From Pachysolen tannophilus NRRL Y-2460 (lineage: Eukaryota > Ascomycota > Pichiomycetes > Alaninales > Pachysolenaceae), in NCBI GenBank assembly GCA_001661245.1, contig KV454011.1:1844135-1908134 (forward strand): a stretch of DNA of 64,000 bases, in the 5' to 3' direction. Position numbers and translations under genes: made by a program. The notes under the pieces are model-generated. The model did no database searches and was not told the DNA's origin. It saw only the letters and a program-made list of their open reading frames with translations. This document shows, one piece after another, positions 27,184 to 36,046 of the stretch. Positions within the stretch are counted from its first letter, which is position 1, and every line of letters begins with the position of its first letter.

Positions 27184-28121
27184 GAATAAACTTAATAAAT
27201 AAAAATATTATATAGATGTGAATGTAAATGTGAATATGTGAGCGTTTAAAATGCCTTGAAATCTATTATTTACTTCCTTTACACCATTTATTTTTTTTTT
27301 AAAGAGAACCCCCAAAAAAAAAACTCTCTTTTTTAAATTTGAAACATAAATATGTTACTTTGAATATAAGTTGAAAGCCAAAAAAAAAAAAAAAAGCTAC
27401 CTTTCACCAAAATAAATAGAATTCTATATATATATAAATATATATATACATATATATATAGAATACAACTAATAACTAAAGGTCTGACGGATATATACAT
27501 TGTGTTTTTTTTCTTTGGTCTTTTTTCGTGGGGATCGTTTTGATGATGGATGCCTCGAATTTTTCCAAAAATGTTTCCCAATTACACGACCCAAAAAGTT
27601 GCCGTCAAGCCACTCTGCTATGTAGAATATGCTAAGAATTTTAGCCACATGAATAAAACAAACAGGTGCCGTATCGGGCAATGCGTTTGTACGTTTGTCT
27701 TTTAAAAGAAGAGGAAAGAAAAAACAAGCTGTGGCTGGTAAAATGCACTACAATGATTGGCCAATTGGCCATAATAGAGATCCAAACAGTACTACTTACT
27801 ACTTATTTATTGTACAAGACTAATGTAAAACATTTAATAACGATGTAGTATATTCATTAAACAGATTCTTTGTAGAAAAAAAAACCACAGGAACCCTAAA
27901 TATTTTTTTTTGATGAAACATACTGAGTAAAAAAAGAAAAAAAAAAAAAACTGTCACTCTAAAAAAGAATTAAGAATAAACTATAAAATTTTCATGCGTC
28001 AATCATTCATTACCAATTGTAAACCAAAAAGAAAAAAAAAAAATAGAAAACAAAGTATCAATTATCTGGAACACTTGTCTTTGTGAGGCAGTCACTTTCA
28101 AAATCTAATCTAGTTATTAAC
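27184..28121. other. Intergenic region between ATP15 and MDL2 with a CCAAT palindrome
   Basis: No gene is found in 938 bp; both flanking genes are on the minus strand, so this is the MDL2 promoter and ATP15 3' region. TGGCCAATTGGCCA at 27758-27771 is a perfect palindrome, and with the preceding ATTGG it carries overlapping CCAAT boxes, as bound by the Hap2/3/4/5 complex that drives respiratory genes. TA repeats occur at about 27428-27460 and several A runs at 27930-28050. Short open frames on both strands here look random. Confidence 0.6.
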
Positions 28122-28436
28122 TTATTTGGTCAAACCCAATGGTTTGGTTTGAGTAATATTACCATCTTTGATAGTTTGAACCTGAGCTTCAGTAACATCT
28201 CTCTTTTCAGCCTTGACTCTCAAGTCTTGCTTTAATGATCTTCTGACAGTTCTAGCTGAGAGTGCTAAATACTTGTTGAATCTAAATATAATGAAAAAAG
28301 TTTCCTCTTAGTTAGTACAGAGTAACAAACAATAACTGGAAAACTTTAAAAAAAAATAAAAATAAAAAATTTTTGTTTTTCTTCTTTTTTTTCTTTTCTT
28401 TACTTACGAAATTCCGGCTTTTTCCCAGGCTGACAT
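28122..28436 (-). CDS. ATP15: F1-ATP synthase epsilon subunit, two exons
   Basis: Epsilon sits with gamma and delta in the central stalk of the mitochondrial F1F0 ATP synthase. Exon 1 is 28436-28408 (ATG to the second base of codon 10; MSAWEKAGI). The intron is 28407-28282 (126 nt): donor GTAAGT, perfect TACTAAC at 28317-28311, acceptor AG at 28283-28282. Exon 2 is 28281-28122. The product is 62 aa (MSAWEKAGISFNKYLALSAR.., ending TQTKPLGLTK), the same length as S. cerevisiae Atp15, and shares the MSAW.KAGIS start. Too short and split for a simple frame scan. It faces POL5 divergently. Confidence 0.95.
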
Positions 28437-28801
28437 ATTGATGAATTGATATCAGTTACTTAAAATATTATATAAATTAATTGAATACTTTTAAATAAAG
28501 AAATAAAAGAAATCTATCTTTATGAAATATACGAGTTTTGAATTGTCGTTGATTGAAAAAAAGAAGGTTTTATTGACACGTGCACTTTTTTCTCACAAAA
28601 AAAAAAATTTTTTTTTTTTTTTGTTTTTGTTTTTCAAATTTTTGGCAGTCGTTTTTTTTCTTTTTTTTTAAATTTTCTAAAGGGGAAACCCAACCAGGTA
28701 AAAGAAGAACAAGATGCTCATCAATCGAGTTTTTTTTTTTAATTCAAACGGCGGATCAGTTAGTCTTGCGAAAGAGTACTTAGAACTGAGCTTGTTGGAA
28801 A
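28437..28801. promoter_or_regulatory. Divergent ATP15 / POL5 promoter with E-box
   Basis: No gene in 365 bp. The E-box CACGTG at 28577-28582 (Cbf1-type site) lies between the two genes. AACGGCGGATCA at 28747-28758 is 44-55 bp before the POL5 start and is identical to a site before TTI1. Very long A and T runs lie around 28599-28625. Confidence 0.55.
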
Positions 28802-31800
28802 ATGCTAGTCTCGAGAGACCATTTCTATAGGTTAGCGAGTGATTTGGAGGATGAGAGGATTCATGCAGCCAAATCTTTATTGGATGAGTTAACTGAAGTT
28901 AATGATCAACAAGAATGGAATTATGCTTTAGATAGGTTAATTAAAGGTTTAAGTTCTTCAAGAGCTTCAGCTAGAGTGGGTTATTCCATGTGTCTTACTG
29001 AGCTTTTATCGATTTTGATTGCTGATAAGGGAGTATATTCTACAAGACAGTATTTACAGGATTTAGATGAAAAAATTAGAGTAAACATTACAAAGAATAA
29101 TGGTAAGAATGAAAGAGCGTTATTATTTGGTAAATTGTTTGGATATCAATCAATTTTAAACTCAACTGTGTTTGTTGAAGAGAAAATTTTCCAGAGTTTG
29201 GATTATATGGAGATCTTGAACGGTTTATTGGAATTATCATTATCAAAATCTTGGATTAGAGAAACTTGTTTTTTCACAATTTATCAATCATTATTAAATT
29301 TTAGAATCTTACCTAATTTGCTCAAAAATAAAGAAAATATTACTATTTTCCTGTTTTTGATTGATAAGATTCATGAATTAAATCTTACTCTCACTACAGA
29401 AGGATTATTAATCTATTTAGCAATTCCTCAAATTTATAGATCAAGTTTCATTGAAGAAAATTGTAAAAATATCAATTCCAGTGGTGAAGGTTGGAAAAAT
29501 GGTGATCCATTATCTAAAGGAAACCTTGTACTTTTAAGTAATGTCTTGAAAGATACACAACCCAGCATCAATACAGATGGTTCTGATCCTGAAGATAACA
29601 AGAAAAATAATAAACAACAGAAAGGGAATTGGCAAGCGCGTTTACATTATGTTTGGAAGCTTTTAATTAATGAACTTGTCAATAATGAAATTGAAAAACA
29701 TGAAAATTTAGATATTTCTACACCAACAAAGGAAAATTCGAAAAAAAGAAGTAAACATGATCATCATTATAATAAAAAATCTAAGAAATCCAAATCTAGT
29801 AATTCAAATTTGATAAAACTTGAGGATTTTTGGAAATCAATTGTAGATGATCAGTTTTTTGCAACTTCGTCTTCTCCAGAACGTAAATACTTGGGTTTTG
29901 AAATATTTAATTTAGCTTTAATTTCTTTAAACTCGTTATCATCAATAGATGAGCATCTATCAACAATATTATCACCAAATTTAATTAGATGTTTAATAAA
30001 TCAAGCTGCAAAACCTGATAGGTTACTTAATTCAATTGCTAAAAAGACTTTAAACAATATAATTGAACAATGTCAAAAGAATAATTTAAAGATAATACCA
30101 GTTTTAAGCAAGCTCCTTGTACCACCAACAGGAACAATTTCCTTTGATAGATTAACAAAGACCAAAACTTGCGAGACAATAATCAGTAATTGTAAAATTG
30201 AAGATGCTGCTAGCTTAATTGATTTTTTCATCAATTGGTTCAATATCGTTTCCAAGACTGCAAACAATGATTCAGAGAATAAAAATGATTCTTCAAGTAT
30301 ACAGCATTTCATTGTTGATCAGTTATTACACATTGTTAGAAATCAGAAACTGTCATTGGTTCCAGAAAATATCGAATCTGTAGTTGGAAATATTTTGGAT
30401 TTATTAATTGTTCATGGTTATTTCGATACTCTGTCTCTGGATTTGAAGGAGGAACTGAATAATAACAACAACATTTCAAAAACATGTCAAGATAGATTGA
30501 ACTCAATCTTATCAGAAATAATTTCAATTAAAACTAAAGACAACGTTAGCTGGCCATACAAGATATTACAAAGAATCCTTAAACATGAAAATGATAGCTC
30601 TAAATGGCAATTAAAGACAAAATTTGATGAAGAACTTGATTTATTGAAACAAGAATCACTTTTAAAATTAAAAGAGATCATCAATTTGAAGTCGGAAAAA
30701 TCAACATTGCAATTGGAATGTTTTGAATTATTATTTTCAATGAGCATATTACAAGTTTATGCAGGAGATGAAGAGTCTATCGGAGTTATTCAAGAATTAA
30801 CTGTTGCGTTTGATAAGATTTTCAATTTTGAAGATGAATCCGGAAATACTCAAAGTGAATCGATTGAAATGTTGTTAGAAATAGTTTTGTCTTTTATTTC
30901 GCAAAAATCAGCATTATTGAAAAGATTGTCGCTTCTTGTATGGGAGAATTTATCTAAAGACTTGACACTGCTGAATTTTGATATGTTGTACGATATCTTA
31001 TTGACTAAGGAAAATAAAGAGGGACAAGATAAGTTATTCAAAGGTATAGAAGAAAATACTAATGCCGAAGAAGAAGATGAAGAGCACAAACATGATCATA
31101 ATGAAGAAGGAGAGAGTGGATCTGATTCATCATCTGAAGAGGAAGAACAAGAACATCAAGAAGAAGAACAAGAAGAAGAAGAAGATGATGATGATGATGA
31201 TGAAAACGATGACGGTTTTGACAATAATTCTGAGAAAAGTGAATATTCTAATAATCCTATCATCGATGAAGTTGATAAAAGAACTAACATAGCATTAGCG
31301 AAAGCATTAGGTATTCCAACTTCTGAATCTGGAGCTGTGAAATTTAGTGATGATGACAATGCAACTAAAGATAATAGAGATCGTGATGATGGTAATGAAG
31401 ATGAAGATGACGATGATAATGAAGATGAGGACTCTGATGATGAATCGATGTCTGATGAACAAATGATGGCACTAGACTTCCAACTTTCTCGTATTTTCAA
31501 AGAGAGACAGGAATCCCTAACTTCAATTCAAAACTCTTCAAAATCAGGAAATAAGAGAAAACAAGAAGCCGAAGATGCAAGAGAGAATATGGGATTTCTC
31601 AAAAATCGGATATTGGATTTATTAGAAAAATTCAGTGATTTGAATCCACATAGTTATTTGAACTTATCCATGATTTTACCATTGTTGAAATTGATTGAAT
31701 TGACTTTGAACAAAAAATTAGGAGAGAAGGCCCATAGGATATTGAAAACTAAAATTTGCAAGTTAAAGATTATTACTGATAAGAATAACGATTCTCCATT

Positions 31801-32086
31801 TAACAATGAGTCCCTATTGACTTTACTTGAAGAAATCCAAGCTCTTGCTTCTAACTCAAAGATAACTTCGCATTCATTAGCATGTAATCAATCCTGTGTA
31901 TTTATAGTTAAGACAATACTCAACAATACTGGTGACAAAAATGAGCATGATCGGATGATTGATAAAATTATTGGTGTTTACGTAACAAGTCTCAAAAGAT
32001 GGGTTCAAAATAAAAATGATAAAATTCAACCTTCGATGTATTTTGATTTTATCAATTGGTTGAATACTAATAGAAATAAAAACTAA
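28802..32086 (+). CDS. POL5: Nucleolar protein Pol5 (Mybbp1a family)
   Basis: Pol5 is an essential nucleolar protein, polymerase-like only by name, that binds rDNA and helps assemble both ribosomal subunits. The N-terminus LVSRDHFYRLASDLEDERIHAAKSLLDEL..YALDRLIKGLSSSRASARVGYSMCLTELL is the family hallmark. Further blocks are WQARLHYVWKLLINEL and LYDILLTKENKEGQDKLFKG, followed by a very long Asp/Glu tract (about residues 750-900) and a helical C-terminus. 1094 aa against 1022 in S. cerevisiae. The whole body is predicted alpha-helical repeat. The promoter carries the GGCGGATC motif. Confidence 0.95.
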   Translation: MLVSRDHFYRLASDLEDERIHAAKSLLDELTEVNDQQEWNYALDRLIKGLSSSRASARVGYSMCLTELLSILIADKGVYSTRQYLQDLDEKIRVNITKNNGKNERALLFGKLFGYQSILNSTVFVEEKIFQSLDYMEILNGLLELSLSKSWIRETCFFTIYQSLLNFRILPNLLKNKENITIFLFLIDKIHELNLTLTTEGLLIYLAIPQIYRSSFIEENCKNINSSGEGWKNGDPLSKGNLVLLSNVLKDTQPSINTDGSDPEDNKKNNKQQKGNWQARLHYVWKLLINELVNNEIEKHENLDISTPTKENSKKRSKHDHHYNKKSKKSKSSNSNLIKLEDFWKSIVDDQFFATSSSPERKYLGFEIFNLALISLNSLSSIDEHLSTILSPNLIRCLINQAAKPDRLLNSIAKKTLNNIIEQCQKNNLKIIPVLSKLLVPPTGTISFDRLTKTKTCETIISNCKIEDAASLIDFFINWFNIVSKTANNDSENKNDSSSIQHFIVDQLLHIVRNQKLSLVPENIESVVGNILDLLIVHGYFDTLSLDLKEELNNNNNISKTCQDRLNSILSEIISIKTKDNVSWPYKILQRILKHENDSSKWQLKTKFDEELDLLKQESLLKLKEIINLKSEKSTLQLECFELLFSMSILQVYAGDEESIGVIQELTVAFDKIFNFEDESGNTQSESIEMLLEIVLSFISQKSALLKRLSLLVWENLSKDLTLLNFDMLYDILLTKENKEGQDKLFKGIEENTNAEEEDEEHKHDHNEEGESGSDSSSEEEEQEHQEEEQEEEEDDDDDDENDDGFDNNSEKSEYSNNPIIDEVDKRTNIALAKALGIPTSESGAVKFSDDDNATKDNRDRDDGNEDEDDDDNEDEDSDDESMSDEQMMALDFQLSRIFKERQESLTSIQNSSKSGNKRKQEAEDARENMGFLKNRILDLLEKFSDLNPHSYLNLSMILPLLKLIELTLNKKLGEKAHRILKTKICKLKIITDKNNDSPFNNESLLTLLEEIQALASNSKITSHSLACNQSCVFIVKTILNNTGDKNEHDRMIDKIIGVYVTSLKRWVQNKNDKIQPSMYFDFINWLNTNRNKN

Positions 32087-32275
32087 AAAGAAAAAAGAAA
32101 ATTAGGGAAATAGTCGGTTTCTTTACATATAAAGACAAGAGATTATTATAATAAATAGACTACGTGAATAGAAGAAATATTGACTTTAAATTTTGTTTAT
32201 AGTATGATAAATTTATTTTAAACAATTGATTAAAATATAATTCCACCTTTACCTCGTTTTGTTTTTTTTTTTTTT

Positions 32276-33016
32276 TCAACCAAACATCTTATTGAATGGA
32301 TTAAATCTACCAAGGGCATTTCCAAATACACCACTAGTAATATCATTTGCCTTACTAAACTTATCACATTTAGTAAAAGCCAAAGCGTTAAGGCTAGTTA
32401 AAGTTACGGCAACCATAACCAATATCAAGGATAAAAATTCAAATTTTAATATTGCTAAAACACCCAACACTATCCAAAAAATTGGAGCACCATACAAGAA
32501 AATCCAAAATACTTTTGTATCTATTGGATTGATATACCTATTTGGATCAACGGTTTCGAAAACCCATATACTTTCGCCAATTTCATTTGTTTCATTCCAC
32601 CATCGTAAACCTACCAAGAGTCTTCCGCTTATATTCTTCACATTCCAAAAATCAGCTGCCAATAAAAGTAATACAAGAATAAATTCCAAGATGAAATTAT
32701 TGGTGAAAAGAAGACCAAGAAGGTACGTGAGTAACGATCCAATACGAAACAAAAGGTAAAAAATCAATGCCACTGGGTGCGATGATTCGGATAACCTTTG
32801 GTATAAGGTCATTCCTCCCGCATTATTATTATTTTGTGGTTCTAATGGAATATTTGTTCCTTGCAGCGACTATATTAAATGATTAAATAGAATAATTAAA
32901 ATTAGTACAATTTCTTATTAATAAACACTTTTTTTTTGATTTTTTTTTTTCAAGCAATTGCAATTGAATAACAATTTAAAAAATAATAAAGTCCAAATCT
33001 ACTCCATACTTACCAT
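32276..33016 (-). CDS. TVP23: Golgi membrane protein Tvp23, intron directly after the start codon
   Basis: Tvp23 is a four-helix membrane protein of the late Golgi linked to vesicle traffic. Exon 1 is only ATG (33016-33014). The intron is 33013-32870 (144 nt; donor GTAAGT, branch TACTAAT at 32907-32901, acceptor AG at 32871-32870). Exon 2 runs 32869-32276. It reads S-CTG-QGTNIPLEPQNNNN.. and then SSHPVALIFYLLFRIGSLLTYL.., with AADFWNVKNISGRLLVGLRWWNE and the closing FNPFNKMFG. Total 198 aa, the same as S. cerevisiae (199). Without the intron the only start would be the internal ATG 32812, which loses 20 residues. Confidence 0.92.
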
Positions 33017-33406
33017 CTCTTCAATAAATTACAAAATCGATTCAAGATTATAGAATAAAAAGACCAACTGGAATAAGCTGTTTCCAAATTTTTGAAAAGT
33101 ATCATTTTATAGCAAAAAGGGGATTACTGAATTTTGGCACTACTATACTTACTTCTCTTTTACTATATATACAAAAATATTGTATTTGCAGCCATATTTA
33201 ATTATAAATATACAAGATTCTCCAAACCTTCCTTCCTTCCTTTGTCAAGTTGTAATTCTTTCCGATAGCAGCTTTCAATCCCCCAATAAAACAATTTTCA
33301 ACCATTAATGTTAAATAAAATATGTATCTTGTGCAAGATGTTGAATATATATATATACATATATATACATCTTTGAAGTTAAAACTCTTCTTTCCATTTC
33401 ACCATT
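33017..33406. other. Intergenic region TVP23-PET100
   Basis: No gene in 390 bp: TVP23 promoter and PET100 3' region. CTTCCTTCCTTCCTTTG at about 33228-33244 and a TA-rich run at about 33347-33369 are the only structures noticed. Confidence 0.6.
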
Positions 33407-33783
33407 TCAAGTTGATTTTGTTTCTTCTACATCTTCAACATCTATACCCAACTCTTTTGCTCTTGCCTCTAATCTTTTTCTTTTCTCTAATTTTGCAGCT
33501 CTCATTCTTGCCAATTCTGCTTGAATTTCGTAAGGCTCTTTCGGTATCTTATTTAACGTGTTTGGATCAGGCCAAAAACCTGGAACATTAAATTTCTTAT
33601 CTGTATCAATACCAACATAGTACATGATCGAGATTGGTGTTAACAAATAAAATGTAAACTAGAAAATAGTTAGTAAGGTATTAAATACCAAAAAAAAACA
33701 TCAAATCCCACTTTTTAGTTACTTACTTTTGCAAGTTCAAACTGAGATCTTGTTAAGTTAAACTTTGGAAACTTGAACCCCAT
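33407..33783 (-). CDS. PET100: Cytochrome c oxidase assembly factor Pet100, two exons
   Basis: Pet100 is a small inner-membrane chaperone for cytochrome c oxidase assembly. Exon 1 is 33783-33727 (19 codons, MGFKFPKFNLTRSQFELAK). The intron is 33726-33659 (68 nt; donor GTAAGT, perfect TACTAAC at 33675-33669, acceptor AG 33660-33659). Exon 2 is 33658-33407, starting FTFYLLTPISIMYYVG and containing the family block VPGFWPDPNTLNKIPKEPYE, then a Lys/Arg/Glu-rich helix. The 102-aa product has one membrane helix made by residues on both sides of the splice site. Confidence is high because the joined reading frame fits the family. Confidence 0.94.
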
Positions 33784-33871
33784 TTTCACTCTCCTATTAA
33801 TAATATATCAAATATCCGTAATCCCTAAGAATTAATATCTATCTATCTATATATATATATATTATAGATAT

Positions 33872-33904
<33 letters not shown>

Positions 33905-34093
33905 CAACAATTTGTTTGGTTAAAATTCCTTTGTAAAATTAACGTGAAAAAGAAAAAAGAAAATTTTTCAATAAAAAAAAAGAAAAAAAAGAAAAATCAA
34001 GAAAAAGAAACCGATAAAGCTCATCTATCTCTCTTAAGTTGTAAGCCAGTTTCATATATTTATCTAGTTAGTGGGAAAGGTAGAGTTAATTAG
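33784..34093. repeat. Divergent PET100/MYG1 promoter with microsatellites
   Basis: A TA run at about 33848-33861 and an (ATT)n run at about 33866-33900 lie in this 310-bp promoter, followed by an A-rich stretch. No gene is seen. Confidence 0.7.
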
Positions 34094-35140
34094 ATGGCGA
34101 GTGAAGAACCAGATTTGAAGAAACAAAAATTAGATAATAGTGTTAACGTTAGTAACGGTTCGATGCTTAAAATTTGTACCCATAGTGGTACTTTCCATGC
34201 TGATGAAGCATTAGGAGTTTTTTTATTGAAGACATTACCTAAATTTAAGAATTCTATATTGGTAAGATCAAGAGATCCAAAAGTATGGGAAGAGAGTGAT
34301 ATTGTTATTGATGTTGGTGGTAAATATGATGGTATTAAATTTTTTGATCATCATCAAAGAGATTTTGAAGGTACTTTTTCTTCAAAATATTTAACAAAAC
34401 TTTCATCTGCAGGATTAGTTTATAAACATTTTGGTAAAGAAATTATTAAACAAGTTTTAGAATATAATGATTCTGAAAATTCAAAAGAAATTGAATTATT
34501 ATATGAAAAATTATATAAAGATTTCATTGAAGCTGTTGATGCAAATGATAATGGTATAAGTAATTACCCTAAGGATATTAAACCAAATTTTAATGATAAA
34601 AATTTCACACTTGCTGCAGTGGTTGCAAATTTAAATCCAAGTTGGATTGAAGACCCAACTGATGAAGATTTCGATAAGGCTTTTATAAAAGCTTCAGAAC
34701 TTATGGGTTCTGTATTTATAAACTTATTAAATGGTTATGGTAAAGGTTGGATTCCTGCTAGAAAATTTGTTGAAGATGCATTTAAACGTAGATTTGAAAC
34801 TGATAAAAGTGGTAAAATCTTGATCTTTGATAGATTTGTACCATGGAAAGAACACTTATTTCAAATCGAATATGAAAATAACTCTAAGGGAGAAATCTTG
34901 TACGTTTTATTCCCTGATACAAATCAAAATTGGAGAATAGCAGCTGTTCCAATTAATACAGCTTCATTTGATAATAGGAAAAAATTACCAGAACCTTGGA
35001 GAGGTTTAAGAGATGAAGAATTATCAGCAAAAACCAAAGTCGAAGGTTGCGTATTCATTCACGCAGCAGGATTCATAGGTGGTGCCAAAACAGAGGCAAG
35101 CGCATTACAATTGGCAAAATTGGCCGTACTGTGGAAATAA
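34094..35140 (+). CDS. MYG1-family exonuclease (YER156C ortholog)
   Basis: MYG1 proteins are DHH-type metal-dependent nucleases; the human member processes RNAs in nucleolus and mitochondria. The 348-aa product follows the S. cerevisiae YER156C protein closely: ICTHSGTFHADEALGVFLL (metal-binding His/Asp), DIVIDVGGKYDGIKFFDHHQRDF (DHH motif), LSSAGLVYKHFG, EAVDANDNGIS, and the C-terminal LPEPWRGLRDEELSAKT, GCVFIHAAGFIGGAKT. The start is ATG 34094 and the N-terminus is short without a clear mitochondrial presequence. It is oriented away from PET100. Confidence 0.95.
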   Translation: MASEEPDLKKQKLDNSVNVSNGSMLKICTHSGTFHADEALGVFLLKTLPKFKNSILVRSRDPKVWEESDIVIDVGGKYDGIKFFDHHQRDFEGTFSSKYLTKLSSAGLVYKHFGKEIIKQVLEYNDSENSKEIELLYEKLYKDFIEAVDANDNGISNYPKDIKPNFNDKNFTLAAVVANLNPSWIEDPTDEDFDKAFIKASELMGSVFINLLNGYGKGWIPARKFVEDAFKRRFETDKSGKILIFDRFVPWKEHLFQIEYENNSKGEILYVLFPDTNQNWRIAAVPINTASFDNRKKLPEPWRGLRDEELSAKTKVEGCVFIHAAGFIGGAKTEASALQLAKLAVLWK

Positions 35141-36046
35141 TAGGAGATAGTTATCCAATTAACCTTATCTCTCCTCCCCCTTTACTTATTGTACCCCCAA
35201 AAGAGGAAACAAGAGAAACAATGGGTAGAAACAACAGTAGTGCACACAAATATCAATGTTTATTTATTTTTTGTTTTATTTTAGCGTGTAAAAAATCAAT
35301 TTTCCTCTGAATCAGCGTTTAAAATTAGCTTAAAAACAACTACGTATTTATAATATATTTATATAATAATATAATTTTAATATATCATAATATCAATTAA
35401 CTCTATTGATTTGTCTGAGAGGCAATTTTCAATTTTCAATTTGATTATTGAAAGTTTGATTCATCAAGACATTTAAAAGGTTTTTCTTTTTTTCTTTTTT
35501 TTTTTATTAAAAAAAGATTAAAAAACTCTCTTTTTTTTTATTTTGTTTTTCTTTTGTGTTTTTTTGTTTTTTTTTTGGTTTTTTTGTTTTGTTTGTTTTG
35601 TTTTCTGTTGTCTCCTTTTAGTAGATTTTTGGGCGATTAATTTAATTCAACATAATAGTTGTTGCATATTACTATCCTTATTTGAAAAAGGTATCAATTA
35701 CATTTCAACTGCCAAGCAATTGGTTAGATTACTTTAATCAGATTCAAAGACTTTAGCGCTCTGGTTGATTTTTTTTTTTAAGAATTGATTTTTATACCAG
35801 AGTAATACAAGAGTTGAAAAAAACAAAAAAAAAGAAAATCAGGGTTATCTATCATCTATCAATAATTCATTTTAATAGAAGAAGAACAATATATATATAA
35901 AAAAAAAGTTAGAGACTTTTGCTTTGTTATTTTTTTTTTTCTTTTTCATTTTTTGCTTTTTTCTTTTTTTGTTCTTTTTTTTTTTTGTTAAATTGGTTGA
36001 GCTCACGTTGATTTAATTTGATAATATTTATTTTGACAATTCTTTG
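35141..36046. other. Long intergenic region and BEM2 leader
   Basis: 906 bp without a recognisable gene. An unusually long T-rich tract (about 35475-35625, nearly all T with G interruptions) and another at 35925-35990 suggest a long promoter or leader for BEM2. Neither a splice pair nor a conserved small frame was found. Confidence 0.65.

Noticed and set aside
27469-27848. Short open frames in the gap between ATP15 and MDL2
   Set aside because: No start context, composition or similarity supports them, and they overlap each other on opposite strands.
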